The translations under genes were made by a program, and so were the position numbers. A DNA stretch of 62,191 bases from the NCBI GenBank assembly GCA_016790635.1, contig JAEUOR010000058.1, positions 1 through 62,191 on the forward strand, given 5' to 3'. The notes beneath the pieces are model-generated. The model saw only the letters and a list, made by a program, of their open reading frames with translations, was not told the origin of the DNA and ran no database searches. Positions 19,973 to 28,988 of the stretch are shown here, piece after piece; the first letter of the stretch is position 1, and each line of letters begins with the position of its first letter. The DNA is from Burkholderiales bacterium (GTDB lineage: Bacteria; Pseudomonadota; Gammaproteobacteria; Burkholderiales; JAEUOS01).

Positions 19973-20551
19973 CTACGCACCCTGGTGGGGTGCTGCCCTC
20001 GAAACGCGGTCTGCCTTCCAACCAGACCAGCGAGACAAAGCGGCATGTGCCTGCCTCTTGTTGCCGTCAAACGTGGCGTGTTCGGCATCGTTCTGGGCGG
20101 CGAACTCCAGCCGATACCCGTTCGGATCATGAAAGTAGATCGAGGTGCACATGCCATGGTCGATCGGGCCTTCGACCTTGACGCCGCGCGCGACCAGCCG
20201 CTTCTTCCAGCGCGCCAGGTCGGCGTGGTCGCGCACGCCCATCGCGAAATGCAGATCCATGCCCCACTGGGTCTTGAATTCGAAGGCGTCGCCTGGATGG
20301 TCGTGCACCTCGAAGAAGGCGATGTAGTTGGGCGCGGCCGGATCATGGCTGCCGATGTCGAAAAAGATGTGCATGTAATGCACCGGCGCGCCGGTGGTCG
20401 GATGGCGGTCGATTTCGAGCGCCTGCACCAGAGGAAAGCCGAGGATGCCGTCGTAGAAGGCGCTGGTCTCTTCTGCATCGCGGCAGCGGAACGCCGCATG
20501 GTGCAAACCGAACACCTGTGGCTGCGCGGGGTCTTGTGGTTGCCTGCTCAT
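19973..20551 (-). CDS. VOC-family (glyoxalase/extradiol dioxygenase-fold) protein
   Basis: 192 residues, two betaalphabetabetabeta modules. The first starts VFGLHHAAFRCRDAEETSAFYDGILGF (His at the metal position). The second has MDLHFAMGVRDHADL, and the C-terminal Glu motif is YRLEFAAQN. These give the His/His/Glu ligand set of a metal-dependent VOC enzyme. A glyoxalase, fosfomycin-resistance-type or ring-cleavage role is possible; the sequence cannot decide. The ATG at 20551 has an AGGGACG site. It is divergent from the Bug receptor gene, 132 bases away. Confidence 0.85.
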   Translation of the reverse strand: MSRQPQDPAQPQVFGLHHAAFRCRDAEETSAFYDGILGFPLVQALEIDRHPTTGAPVHYMHIFFDIGSHDPAAPNYIAFFEVHDHPGDAFEFKTQWGMDLHFAMGVRDHADLARWKKRLVARGVKVEGPIDHGMCTSIYFHDPNGYRLEFAAQNDAEHATFDGNKRQAHAALSRWSGWKADRVSRAAPHQGA

Positions 20552-20683
20552 AACGTCCCTTTCGTAACACAGCCTCGTTTGCCGCAATCGGCACGAAAAA
20601 CCGCTCCATTGTGCAGCGAATTCCGCGCACACGCCACCCGAAGACGTAGAATCGAAATTCGGTCCTCTTCGGAGAACTTCACC

Positions 20684-21670
20684 TTGATACAGCTGCGCTG
20701 CCTCTCCGCTTTCGCCGCCTGCCTGACCGTCCTTTCCAGCGCTCCGGCACTCGCCCAGGCCTTTCCGAACAAACCCTTGAAATGGATCGTCCCCTTCCCG
20801 CCCGGCGGGCCAACCGACGGACTGTCGCGCGCGATCGCGCAAAAACTCGCCGAATCGATCGGCCAACCAGTGGTGATCGAGAACCGCGGTGGGGCCGGCG
20901 GCGGGGTCGGCATGGACGCTCTGGCCAAGTCGGCGCCGGACGGCTACACCATCGGCCTGTCGACCACCGGCACCCATGCGATCAATCCGGCACTCTACGG
21001 CGCCAAGCTGCCCTACGACCCGCTCAAGGACTTCACCCACCTGACCCTGGGTGTGGTCTATGTCAACATCCTGGTAATCAATGCGAACCATCCGGCGAAA
21101 AGCCTGACCGAGCTGATCAGCTTCGCCAAGGCCAACCCCGGCAAGGTGAGTTTCGGCTCGGCCGGCAACGGCTCGTCGAACCATCTCTCCGGCGAGATCC
21201 TCAAGACCCTCACCGGCGCGCCGATGCAGCACATCCCCTACAAAGGCAGCGCACCGGCACTGACCGACGTACTGGCCGGCAACATCACGTTCATGTACGA
21301 CATCCTCAATACCTCGCTGCCGCACGTCCGCTCCGGTCGCGTGCGCGCGCTCGCGGTCACCGGCACCCAGCGCACCCCCTTCGCCCCGGAGGTGCCGACC
21401 ACCGAGGAGGCCGGGGTCAAGGGTTACGCGGAGGCCGGCAGCGACCTGTGGATGGGCATCAGCGCCCCGTCGGGAATCCCCAAGCCGATCGCCGACAAGC
21501 TCAACACCGAACTCATCAAGGTGCTGCGTTCGCCTGAATTGCGCGAGCGCATACGCGGCCAGTCCTTTGACCTCTGGACCAGCACACCGGCCGAGTTCAC
21601 CGCAGTCATCAAGTCCGACCTTGCCAAGTGGAGCAAGATCGTCAAAGCCTCCGGCGCCCGCATCGATTGA
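20684..21670 (+). CDS. Bug-family (TctC-like) periplasmic solute receptor 1
   Basis: 328 residues with a Sec signal peptide ending APALAQA. The mature part starts FPNKPLKWIVPFPPGGPTDG, the Bug-family N-terminal signature. PDGYTIGLSTTGTHAINPAL (residues ~88-107) is the conserved ligand-pocket region. The family binds tricarboxylates, aromatic acids, amides and others. No TctA/TctB membrane partners are nearby, which is the rule for orphan Bug proteins in Burkholderiales. The start is a TTG preceded by GGAGAA. It is followed 10 bases later by an AidB-like acyl-CoA dehydrogenase gene. Confidence 0.92.
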   Translation: MIQLRCLSAFAACLTVLSSAPALAQAFPNKPLKWIVPFPPGGPTDGLSRAIAQKLAESIGQPVVIENRGGAGGGVGMDALAKSAPDGYTIGLSTTGTHAINPALYGAKLPYDPLKDFTHLTLGVVYVNILVINANHPAKSLTELISFAKANPGKVSFGSAGNGSSNHLSGEILKTLTGAPMQHIPYKGSAPALTDVLAGNITFMYDILNTSLPHVRSGRVRALAVTGTQRTPFAPEVPTTEEAGVKGYAEAGSDLWMGISAPSGIPKPIADKLNTELIKVLRSPELRERIRGQSFDLWTSTPAEFTAVIKSDLAKWSKIVKASGARID

Positions 21671-21680
21671 GGTCCCTGCC

Positions 21681-23357
21681 TTGAACGCACCGACCGCAAG
21701 CATGGCCAGCGCCGTACCGGACGCGCGCGGCGCCAACCTGTATCACGCCGACCCGGCCCTGGCGGCGACGCTCAAGCTTTGCATCCCTGCTGATCTGTTC
21801 GCTGTGGTCGACCCGCACCTGCAACGACTCGGCGCGCTGGCGGGCTCAAGTCTCGACGACCTCGCGGCTACGGCCGACAAGAACCCCCCCAGGCTGCACC
21901 ACCGCGACCGCACGGGCGTGGACCGGCAGTGGATCGAGAAGCACCCCGCTTACGAAGAGATGGAACGCCTGGCCTTCGGCGAATTTGGCCTGTCCGCCAT
22001 GTCGCACCGGCCAGGCGTGTTCGGCTGGCCCAAGCCTTTGCCGCCGGCAGTCAAGTACGCGATTTCCTACCTCTTCGTGCAGGCCGAGTTCGGGCTTCTG
22101 TGTCCCGTGTCGATGACCGACGCGCTGGCACGTACCCTGGCGAAGTTCGGCAGCCCTGACCTCGTCGGACGCTACCTGCCAGGACTCACCGCCACTGACA
22201 TGGACCAGCACCTGCAGGGCGCCATGTTCATGACCGAACAGGGGGCGGGTTCCGACGTCGGCGCAACCGCGACCGTGGCCGAGCGCGCGGGCGACCATTG
22301 GCTTCTCACCGGCGACAAGTGGTTCTGCTCGAACGCCGACGCGGAAGTTGCGCTGGTCCTCGCGCGTCCGCGCGACGGCATCCCCGGCACCAAGGGCCTG
22401 GGCCTCTATCTGCTGCCGCGCACCCTGTCCGACGGCACGCCCAATCGCTACCGCATCGTGCGCCTGAAGGACAAGCTCGGTACCCGTTCGATGGCGTCGG
22501 GGGAGATCAAGCTCGAAGGCGCCATCGCCTATCTGGTCGGCGACGAGGCAAAGGGCTTCGTGCAGATGGCCGACATGATCAATACCTCGCGCCTGTCCAA
22601 CGGCATGCGCGCCGCCGGCATGATGCGGCGCGCTTTCTTCGAAGCCAGGCATGTCGCGCGCCAGCGCATCGCCTTCGGCCGGCCGGTCATCGACATGCCG
22701 CTCGCGAGACGGCAATTGATGAAGATCCTGCTCGCGGCGGAATGCGCGCGTGCGGTCATGTTCGCCGCGGCGCGCGCGCTGGAAGCTGCCGATGCTGGTG
22801 ACGAAGCTGCGCGCCGCCGCCTGCGCGTCCTGACTCCCTTGCTCAAGTTTCGCGCCTGCCGGGACGCGCGCCGCGCCACCGGCGACGCGATGGAGATGCG
22901 CGGCGGCGCCGGCTACATCGAGGAGTGGTCCGACGCGCGCCTGCTGCGCGATGCGCACCTGGGCTCGATCTGGGAGGGCACATCCAATATCGTCGCCGGC
23001 GACGTCATGCGTGCGATCCGCAAGGAACACGCCCTGGAAGCGCTGGACGCCGAGCTCGACCGGCTGGACCGCGAAGCCGGCGCCGACGAAGAGCGCTTCG
23101 GACTGCGCGAGCGCGCGCAGGGCTTCGCCGCCGACGTCGCCCGTCAGGACGACGCCGAGCACGCCCGCCAGGCAGCCAGCGGTCTCTACTATTCGACCGC
23201 CGCGACCCTTCTCGCCTGGGAAGGCAAACGCATCGGCGGCGCACTCGGCGCACAGCGCGCGGCCCTCTCGCGCCTGGTGATGCGCAACAAGCTCGATGCG
23301 CGCGATCCGCTTGCCCCTGACTCCAGCGCACAGGAAGCAGAAGCGTTGCTGGCCTGA
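21681..23357 (+). CDS. AidB-like acyl-CoA dehydrogenase
   Basis: 558-residue flavoprotein. The N-terminal part has the AidB-type extension (NPPRLHHRDRTGVDRQWIEK, then HPAYEEMERLAFGEFG). Next come the beta-domain flavin motifs MTEQGAGSDVGATATV and WLLTGDKWFCSNADAEVALV, and the C-terminal helical domain with MRGGAGYIEEWSDARLLRDA and IWEGTSNIVAGDVMRA. AidB in E. coli is linked to DNA alkylation, and relatives oxidise short-chain acyl-CoAs. Here, between two Bug receptors, a catabolic role is likelier. The TTG at 21681 has a GAGGT site seven bases upstream; an ATG at 21702 is an alternative. Confidence 0.9.
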   Translation: MNAPTASMASAVPDARGANLYHADPALAATLKLCIPADLFAVVDPHLQRLGALAGSSLDDLAATADKNPPRLHHRDRTGVDRQWIEKHPAYEEMERLAFGEFGLSAMSHRPGVFGWPKPLPPAVKYAISYLFVQAEFGLLCPVSMTDALARTLAKFGSPDLVGRYLPGLTATDMDQHLQGAMFMTEQGAGSDVGATATVAERAGDHWLLTGDKWFCSNADAEVALVLARPRDGIPGTKGLGLYLLPRTLSDGTPNRYRIVRLKDKLGTRSMASGEIKLEGAIAYLVGDEAKGFVQMADMINTSRLSNGMRAAGMMRRAFFEARHVARQRIAFGRPVIDMPLARRQLMKILLAAECARAVMFAAARALEAADAGDEAARRRLRVLTPLLKFRACRDARRATGDAMEMRGGAGYIEEWSDARLLRDAHLGSIWEGTSNIVAGDVMRAIRKEHALEALDAELDRLDREAGADEERFGLRERAQGFAADVARQDDAEHARQAASGLYYSTAATLLAWEGKRIGGALGAQRAALSRLVMRNKLDARDPLAPDSSAQEAEALLA

Positions 23358-23398
23358 CGCCCGCCTTGCCTCATGACCACACCATAGGAAGTCCGCCC

Positions 23399-24373
23399 AT
23401 GAAAGTTTTGCCGCTGCGCTGGTGCGCCGCACTCTCGATCCCGGCCTTGTTTGCGACCGCGGCTGCGTTCGCGCAACCGTACCCGAACAAGCCGATACGC
23501 CTGGTCATACCGTTTTCGACCGGCACGAGCACCGACGTGCTCGGACGCCTGTACGCGCAGAAGCTGGGGGATGCGCTCGGGCAGACGATCGTGGTCGAAA
23601 ACCGCGCCGGGGCTGGCGGCAACATCGCCGGCGAGGCCGTCGCGCGCGCCGCACCCGACGGCTACACCATCACCCTGTCGACCAGCGCGGTGCACGCCAC
23701 CAATCCGGCGCTGTACGGCAAGCTGCCGTTTGACGCGATCCGCGACTTCACGCACATCACCCTGCTCGCCTCGGCGCCGAACATGCTCGTGGTCAACCCG
23801 AAAATCCCGGCGACCAACATGGCGGAACTCATCGCCTATGCGAGGGCAAACCCCGGCAAGCTGACCTACATGTCGGCCGGCTCGGGTACCTCGCCGCACA
23901 TGGCCGGTGCCCTGCTGGGATCGATGGCCGGCATCAACATCGTGCACGTGCCCTACAAGAACATCTCGCAGGGCCTGGCGGACCTTTTCGGCGGGCAGAT
24001 ATCCATGTCCTTCTATCACGTGCCGGTGATCTACCCGCACGTCAAGGAGGGCAAGGTGCGCGCGCTGGGCGTGGCCACGCGCACCCGCAGCAGCATCGCC
24101 CCCGAGGTGCCACCGATCGCCGACACCGTGCCCAGTTTCGAAATCCGCCCTTGGTGGGGAGTGAGCGGCCCGGCCGGGATGCCGGCCGAGGCGATCGATC
24201 GCCTCTACCAGGCCACCAACGCCTTCCTGCGCGACGCCGATACCCGCTCGCGCTACGCGACCATGGGCATGGAGATATCCCTCATGACGGTGAAGGAGTT
24301 CAACGACTTCACCGTCGCTGAGTTGGCCAAGTGGGGGCGCATCGTGCGCGAGTCCGGCGCCAAGGTCGAGTAG
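23399..24373 (+). CDS. Bug-family (TctC-like) periplasmic solute receptor 2
   Basis: 324 residues; signal peptide ending AAAFAQ. The mature start YPNKPIRLVIPFSTGTSTDV and the pocket region PDGYTITLSTSAVHATNPAL match the Bug family. Receptor 1 has the same elements, but the two are clearly diverged (e.g. FSTGTSTD against FPPGGPTD). They therefore probably bind related but different carboxylates. It lies 41 bases after the AidB-like gene, so Bug1-acyl-CoA dehydrogenase-Bug2 may form a transcription unit. Confidence 0.92.
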   Translation: MKVLPLRWCAALSIPALFATAAAFAQPYPNKPIRLVIPFSTGTSTDVLGRLYAQKLGDALGQTIVVENRAGAGGNIAGEAVARAAPDGYTITLSTSAVHATNPALYGKLPFDAIRDFTHITLLASAPNMLVVNPKIPATNMAELIAYARANPGKLTYMSAGSGTSPHMAGALLGSMAGINIVHVPYKNISQGLADLFGGQISMSFYHVPVIYPHVKEGKVRALGVATRTRSSIAPEVPPIADTVPSFEIRPWWGVSGPAGMPAEAIDRLYQATNAFLRDADTRSRYATMGMEISLMTVKEFNDFTVAELAKWGRIVRESGAKVE

Positions 24374-24476
24374 CCGGAAGCAGCCGGCCGGGACGGACGC
24401 GAACATTCGCTTCCCGCCGGCTACATAAGGTCAGTCCCAGCGCGGCCAATGTGCCAGACCCGCGCCTGGTCGGCGC

Positions 24477-24505
24477 TTGACAGAACGTACTAGTTCGTAC
24501 ACAAT
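24477..24505 (+). promoter_or_regulatory. Putative sigma-70 promoter overlapping an inverted repeat, upstream of the TRAP/aroQ operon
   Basis: A perfect TTGACA box lies at 24477-24482, followed by a 17-bp spacer and a CACAAT box at 24500-24505. The spacer is filled with short symmetry: GAAC...GTTC arms at 24483-24496 and two GTAC blocks at 24487-24490 and 24497-24500. A repressor binding here would sit between the -35 and -10 boxes. The TetR-family gene at the end of the operon is the natural candidate; this is inference. Confidence 0.5.
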
Positions 24506-24538
24506 CCGCCGCCATTGCCCAACGACACCGCGCTGCGC

Positions 24539-25051
24539 ATGGACCGACTCATTGACCGCACCTGCCGTGGCCTGGAAATCCTGATCGTCGCCGCCCTGGC
24601 GATCATGGTCGTCATGGTGTTTGGCAACGTCGTGCTGCGCTACGCCTTCAACTCCGGGATCACCGCCTCCGAAGAGCTGTCGCGCTGGCTCTTCGTCTGG
24701 ATGACGTTCATCGGCGCGGTCATCGCGATCCGTGAACGTGGCCACCTCGGCACCGACGCACTCGTCGCCAGACTGCCCCGTGCCGGGCGGCTCGCCTGCT
24801 ACGGCGTCAGCCACGTCCTCATGCTGTTCGTCTGCGGCCTGGTCTTCAAGGGCGCCTGGGAGCAGACGCGCATCAACTGGACCACCACCAGCGCAGTCAC
24901 CGAATGGTCGATGGCGATCTTCTACGCCAGCGGGCTGACCTTTGCCGTTCTGGGCGGCGTGGTCCTGGCCTTCAATCTGTGGCGCCTCGCAAGCGGCCGG
25001 GTCGGCGATGACGAGCTCGTCGGGATGAACGAATCCGAGGAGCAGAAATGA
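24539..25051 (+). CDS. TRAP transporter small permease DctQ
   Basis: 170 residues, four membrane helices. DctQ signs are VMVFGNVVLRYAFNSGITASEE, the first-loop Arg, and SRWLFVWMTFIGAVIAIRERGHLG near residue 60. It is the small integral subunit of a sodium-driven tripartite transporter. The start may be ATG 24539 or TTG 24515; neither has a clear ribosome-binding site. The stop overlaps the DctM start by four bases (ATGA). The operon context points to a hydroaromatic or related carboxylate as the substrate. Confidence 0.9.
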   Translation: MDRLIDRTCRGLEILIVAALAIMVVMVFGNVVLRYAFNSGITASEELSRWLFVWMTFIGAVIAIRERGHLGTDALVARLPRAGRLACYGVSHVLMLFVCGLVFKGAWEQTRINWTTTSAVTEWSMAIFYASGLTFAVLGGVVLAFNLWRLASGRVGDDELVGMNESEEQK

Positions 25052-26325
25052 CCATTGCCGTCTTCCTCGGCTCGCTGCTCGCGGCGATGGCGCTCGGCAT
25101 CCCGATCGCATTTTCCCTGCTCCTGTGCGGCGTGGCGCTCATGTGGCACATGGGCAACTTCGATTCGCAGATCCTGGCGCAGAACGTCATCGAAGGCGCC
25201 AACAGCTTCCCGCTCCTGGCCGTCCCGTTCTTCATGCTGGCCGGCGAGATCATGAACGCGGGCGGGCTGTCGCGACGCATCGTCGCCCTGGCGCTGTCCC
25301 TGGTCGGCCACGTGCGCGGCGGGCTCGGATACGTGGCCATCGTCTCGGCCTGCCTGATGGCGGCGCTTTCCGGCTCCGCAGTCGCTGATGCGGCCGCCCT
25401 CTCTGCCCTGCTGCTGCCGATGATGACCGCCGCCGGCCACGATCGGGCGCGCTCGGCGGGGCTCATCGCCTCGGCTTCGATCATCGCGCCGGTGATCCCG
25501 CCCTCGATCGCCTTCGTGATCTTCGGCGTCGCCGCCAATGTCTCGATCTCCAAGCTCTTCCTGGCCGGCATCGTGCCGGGACTCATGCTGGGTGCCGCGC
25601 TGTGGATCACGTGGTGGCTGCTGGCGCGGCGCGAGACCACCAACGTGCCGCCGCGGAAGTCCTGGGGCGAAGTCCTCGCAGCGCTCAAGGACGCCACGTT
25701 CGCGCTGGGCTTGCCGGTCATTGTCGTCTTCGGCCTGAAATTCGGCGTCTTCACCCCGACCGAGGCAGCCGTTGTCGCCGCCGTCTACGCGCTCCTGGTT
25801 TCCACCCTCGTCTACGGCGAACTCAAGCTCTCGCAGCTCTACGGCGTTTTCCTCGCAGCGGCCAAGACCACCGCGGTCATCATGTTCCTGGTGGCCTCCG
25901 CCATGGTCTCCGCCTGGCTCATCACGGTGGCGCAGCTGCCGGCGCAGATCGTCGCTCTCCTGCAGCCGCTGCTAGACAGCCCGCGGCTCCTCATGTTCGC
26001 CATCATGGTGCTCGTCATCGTCGTCGGCACCGCCATGGACATGACCCCGACCATCCTCATCCTGACCCCGGTGCTCATGCCTCTGGTCAAGGCCGCCGGG
26101 ATCGACCCCGTGTACTTCGGCGTCCTCTTCGTGATGAACAACGCCATCGGCCTCATCACCCCGCCGGTGGGAACGGTCCTCAACACGGTGGCAGGGGTCG
26201 GGCGTATCGGCATGGACCAGGTAACGCGCGGCGTGCTGCCCTTCATGATCGCGCAGTTCGCCCTCCTTTTCCTCATGGTCCTGTTCCCGCAACTGGTCAT
26301 GGTGCCGGCACGCTGGTTCTACTGA
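25048..26325 (+). CDS. TRAP transporter large permease DctM
   Basis: 425-residue channel subunit with ~12 membrane segments. Family signatures are VPFFMLAGEIMNAGGLSRR, SACLMAALSGSAVADAAAL, IIAPVIPPSIAFVIFG and the C-terminal NNAIGLITPPVGTVLN. The Asp/Ser/Pro residues in the SGSAVADA and IPPS loops are the usual ion- and substrate-pathway positions. It is translationally coupled to DctQ and followed by DctP after 85 bases. Confidence 0.95.
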   Translation: MTIAVFLGSLLAAMALGIPIAFSLLLCGVALMWHMGNFDSQILAQNVIEGANSFPLLAVPFFMLAGEIMNAGGLSRRIVALALSLVGHVRGGLGYVAIVSACLMAALSGSAVADAAALSALLLPMMTAAGHDRARSAGLIASASIIAPVIPPSIAFVIFGVAANVSISKLFLAGIVPGLMLGAALWITWWLLARRETTNVPPRKSWGEVLAALKDATFALGLPVIVVFGLKFGVFTPTEAAVVAAVYALLVSTLVYGELKLSQLYGVFLAAAKTTAVIMFLVASAMVSAWLITVAQLPAQIVALLQPLLDSPRLLMFAIMVLVIVVGTAMDMTPTILILTPVLMPLVKAAGIDPVYFGVLFVMNNAIGLITPPVGTVLNTVAGVGRIGMDQVTRGVLPFMIAQFALLFLMVLFPQLVMVPARWFY

Positions 26326-26410
26326 CTGCGCATCAAGCGACTCCATCGCGACCGGTACGCCGCGATGGGGCCGACTCTTCCCCATCGCGTATCACCCCTG
26401 GAGACAAAGC

Positions 26411-27415
26411 ATGAAACGCACTACCTTGAAGACCCTCGCGGCAGGCGTCGTCCTGGCGCTGGCCGGCGCGGCGCCCGCCCAGGCGCAGGACAAGACCATC
26501 AAGTTCGCGACCCAGAACCCCAAGGGGCATCCGATCGTCATGGGCATGGAGAAGTTTGCCGAGATCGTGCAGGCCAAGTCCGGCGGCAAGCTCAAGGTCA
26601 ACCTCTTCCCGGGCGGAACGCTTGGCTCCGACCAGGCCAACGTGTCGGCGTTGCAGGGCGGTACGCTCGAGATGGTCAGCATGAATTCCGGCATCCTGGC
26701 CGCACAGGTGAAAGAGTTCGCGATCTTCGATTTCCCCTTTCTCTTCGCCAATGCACGCGAGGCTGACGCGGTTGTCGATGGCGCTTTTGGCCGCAAGATG
26801 CACGAGCGGCTGGGCGAGAAGGGCATCGTCGGACTGGCCTACTGGGAACTTGGCTTTCGCAACATCACCAACAGCCGCAGGCCTATCCTCAAGGTCGAGG
26901 ATCTCGCTGGCCTGAAGCTGCGCGTGATTCCCAATCCGATCAACGTCGACTGGGTCAAGGCGCTCGACGCCAACCCCACCCCCCTGCCCTTCCCCGAGGT
27001 CTATGCGGCCCTCGAGCAAAAGGCCATCGACGGCCAGGAAAACCCCGTGACGGTGATCAACGCCAACAAGTTCTTCGAAGTGCAGAAGCACATCGCGCTG
27101 ACCAACCACCAGTACAACCCGCAGTCGGTGCTGATCAGCAAGCGCTTCTGGGACGCCCTGTCGGCCGACGAGAAGAAGATCGTCAGCGATGCGGCGGCGG
27201 AGTCGGCCAGGTTCCAGCGCGGTGAAGCGCGCGGGCAAGTCGCCGCTGCGCTGGACAATCTGCGCAAAAACGGCATGCAGGTCACCGAGTTTCCGCCTGC
27301 CGAGCTTGCCAAGCTGCGTGAGAAGATGAAACCCGTCATCACCAAGCACAGCGCCAGCGTCGGTGACGCAACGGTCAACGAATTGATGACCGAGCTCGCC
27401 CGGCTGCGCAAGTAA
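26411..27415 (+). CDS. TRAP transporter substrate-binding protein DctP
   Basis: 334 residues, signal peptide ending APAQAQ. The mature protein starts DKTIKFATQNPKGHPIVMGM. The ligand-specificity helix carries LAGLKLRVIPNPINVDWVKA with the conserved Arg that binds a substrate carboxylate. VYAALEQKAIDGQENPVTVI follows. A GGAGA site precedes the ATG. It completes the tripartite set. Because the next genes are a dehydrogenase, 3-dehydroquinate dehydratase and an AroE-like protein, quinate or shikimate is a reasonable ligand; this is inferred. Confidence 0.93.
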   Translation: MKRTTLKTLAAGVVLALAGAAPAQAQDKTIKFATQNPKGHPIVMGMEKFAEIVQAKSGGKLKVNLFPGGTLGSDQANVSALQGGTLEMVSMNSGILAAQVKEFAIFDFPFLFANAREADAVVDGAFGRKMHERLGEKGIVGLAYWELGFRNITNSRRPILKVEDLAGLKLRVIPNPINVDWVKALDANPTPLPFPEVYAALEQKAIDGQENPVTVINANKFFEVQKHIALTNHQYNPQSVLISKRFWDALSADEKKIVSDAAAESARFQRGEARGQVAAALDNLRKNGMQVTEFPPAELAKLREKMKPVITKHSASVGDATVNELMTELARLRK

Positions 27416-27422
27416 GCAGGCC

Positions 27423-27452
27423 GCCACGGGCGCCGCTGTCGACGCCCGTGGC
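27423..27452 (+). terminator. GC-rich hairpin after dctP
   Basis: Arms GCCACGGGCG (27423-27432) and CGCCCGTGGC (27443-27452) are perfectly complementary, with a 10-base loop. There is no T run, so it is more likely an mRNA-stabilising or partial-termination stem that favours receptor expression over the enzymes downstream. Confidence 0.45.
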
Positions 27453-27464
27453 GCAGGACAAGAC

Positions 27465-28511
27465 ATGCCAAGGACGCGAATCGTGGTTGCCGGGGCCGGG
27501 CTGATCGGTCGGGCGCATGTGGCTGCGCTGCAATGCAGCACCACCTGCGTCCTGGCAGCCATCGCCGACCCTGTGCCGGAGACCAGTGCGCTGGCGGCAA
27601 ATTGCCTGGTCCCGCATCGCTCGACACTCGCCGAAGCGCTGGAACTCGACCGCCCCGACGGCGTCGTGCTCGCGACACCGAACACGCTGCATGTTCCGCA
27701 GGCGCTGCAATGCCTCTCCGCCGATGTCGCGGTGCTGATCGAGAAGCCCGTCGCACCCGACCTGGCCTCGGCCACGACTCTTGCAAGAGCCGCCGGCCCG
27801 AATGCACGTGTGCTGGTCGGCCACCATCGCGCTCACAGCGGCATCATGGCAACCGCCAGGAAAGTCGTCGAGTCGGGTCGTCTCGGCCGGCTGGTTGCTG
27901 TCACAGGCAGCGCCCTCTACATGAAGCCTGACGAGTACTTTGCAGCCGGGCCATGGCGCAGCGAGCCCGGCGGCGGACCCATCCTCATCAACCTGATCCA
28001 CGAAATCCACAACCTGCGCATGCTCATGGGCGAGGTCGTCGCCGTGCAGGCGATGGCCTCGCATGCGGTGCGCAGCTTCGCCGTCGAGGACACCGCCGCG
28101 ATCACCCTCAGCTTCGCTTCAGGTGCGCTGGGCAGCTTGGTGCTTTCCGACACTGCGGCTGCGCCGCTGTCGTGGGAGCTCACCTCGGGCGAGAATCCGG
28201 CCTATCCGCACCAGAACGATTTCGACTGCTACGTCGTGGCCGGCACCAGGGGTGCACTCGCCATTCCCACCATGCGCATGACCACCTACCGAAGCGAAGA
28301 GGACCGTTCATGGTGGACCCCCTTCGAACGCTGCGTGGTGTCGGCAGAAGCGATCGACCCGATAGCGCGGCAGATGGAACACTTCGGCGCGGTCGCGCGC
28401 GGCGAGGCGGCTCCCCTGGTATCACTTGGCGACGGCATCGCCAACCTCAGGGTCACCGAAGCGATCAGCGCGGCCGTGCGCAGCGGCGCCACAGTCCGTC
28501 TAGACTCCTGA
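27465..28511 (+). CDS. Gfo/Idh/MocA-family NAD(P)-dependent dehydrogenase
   Basis: 348 residues. The N-terminal Rossmann motif is IVVAGAGLIGRAHVAALQ. The family signature EKPVAPDLASATTLARAAG (about residue 90) has the catalytic Lys. The downstream domain starts with VLVGHHRAHSGIMATARKVV and contains the catalytic-region stretch GGGPILINLIHEIHNLRML with Asp/His-type residues. Substrates of the family are polyols, inositols and sugar acids. In this operon it could oxidise a cyclic polyol such as quinate or shikimate, but no sequence feature proves that. It is followed by aroQ after 19 bases. Confidence 0.87.
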   Translation: MPRTRIVVAGAGLIGRAHVAALQCSTTCVLAAIADPVPETSALAANCLVPHRSTLAEALELDRPDGVVLATPNTLHVPQALQCLSADVAVLIEKPVAPDLASATTLARAAGPNARVLVGHHRAHSGIMATARKVVESGRLGRLVAVTGSALYMKPDEYFAAGPWRSEPGGGPILINLIHEIHNLRMLMGEVVAVQAMASHAVRSFAVEDTAAITLSFASGALGSLVLSDTAAAPLSWELTSGENPAYPHQNDFDCYVVAGTRGALAIPTMRMTTYRSEEDRSWWTPFERCVVSAEAIDPIARQMEHFGAVARGEAAPLVSLGDGIANLRVTEAISAAVRSGATVRLDS

Positions 28512-28530
28512 AACCCCAAGCGAGAACCCC

Positions 28531-28983
28531 ATGAACATCCTGCTCCTGCACGGCATCAATCTCAACATGTTCGGCCAGCGCGATTCCAAGCAGTACGGCA
28601 CGATCACCTTCGCCCAGATCGAGGAGCGCGCCCGGACGCTGGCCGGCGAACTGGGAGTTGCCCTCGAATCCTTTCAGACCAACTTCGAAGGCGAAATGGT
28701 CGAACGCCTGCACCGCGCCCACCGCGAAGCCACCGACGCGGTCGTCATCAACCCGGGCGCCTGGACGCACTACAGCATCGGATTGCGTGACGCGCTCGAG
28801 ATCCTTGCGGTACCGGTCGTCGAAGTGCACATGTCCAACATCCATCGCCGCGAACCGTTTCGCGAACACTCGGTCCTTACCGCGGTCGCGACCGGACAAA
28901 TCTGCGGCTTCGGTGTCGAAAGCTATCTGATCGGCATCCGCGCGGCGGTCGCGCTCGCCAGGGCCGGCGCCAAGCGGGTCTGA
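28531..28983 (+). CDS. aroQ: Type II 3-dehydroquinate dehydratase
   Basis: Dehydrates 3-dehydroquinate to 3-dehydroshikimate. 150 residues, the usual length of the dodecameric type II enzyme. Active-site elements: N10/N12 in GINLN, Arg17 and Tyr22 in GQRDSKQYG, Glu55 region EGE, NPGAWTHYS at 74-82, and catalytic His100 in VHMSNIHRREPFREHS. In fungi and bacteria, type II enzymes serve both the biosynthetic and the catabolic (quinate) pathway. Here it sits in a catabolic-looking operon, so it is most likely a dedicated quinate-pathway copy. It lies five bases before the AroE-like gene. Confidence 0.95.
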   Translation: MNILLLHGINLNMFGQRDSKQYGTITFAQIEERARTLAGELGVALESFQTNFEGEMVERLHRAHREATDAVVINPGAWTHYSIGLRDALEILAVPVVEVHMSNIHRREPFREHSVLTAVATGQICGFGVESYLIGIRAAVALARAGAKRV

Positions 28984-28988
28984 CGACC

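Noticed and set aside
19973..21736. One 587-codon minus-strand frame
   Set aside because: Only the last 192 codons encode a real (VOC) protein; the upstream part is antisense to the Bug receptor gene on the plus strand.
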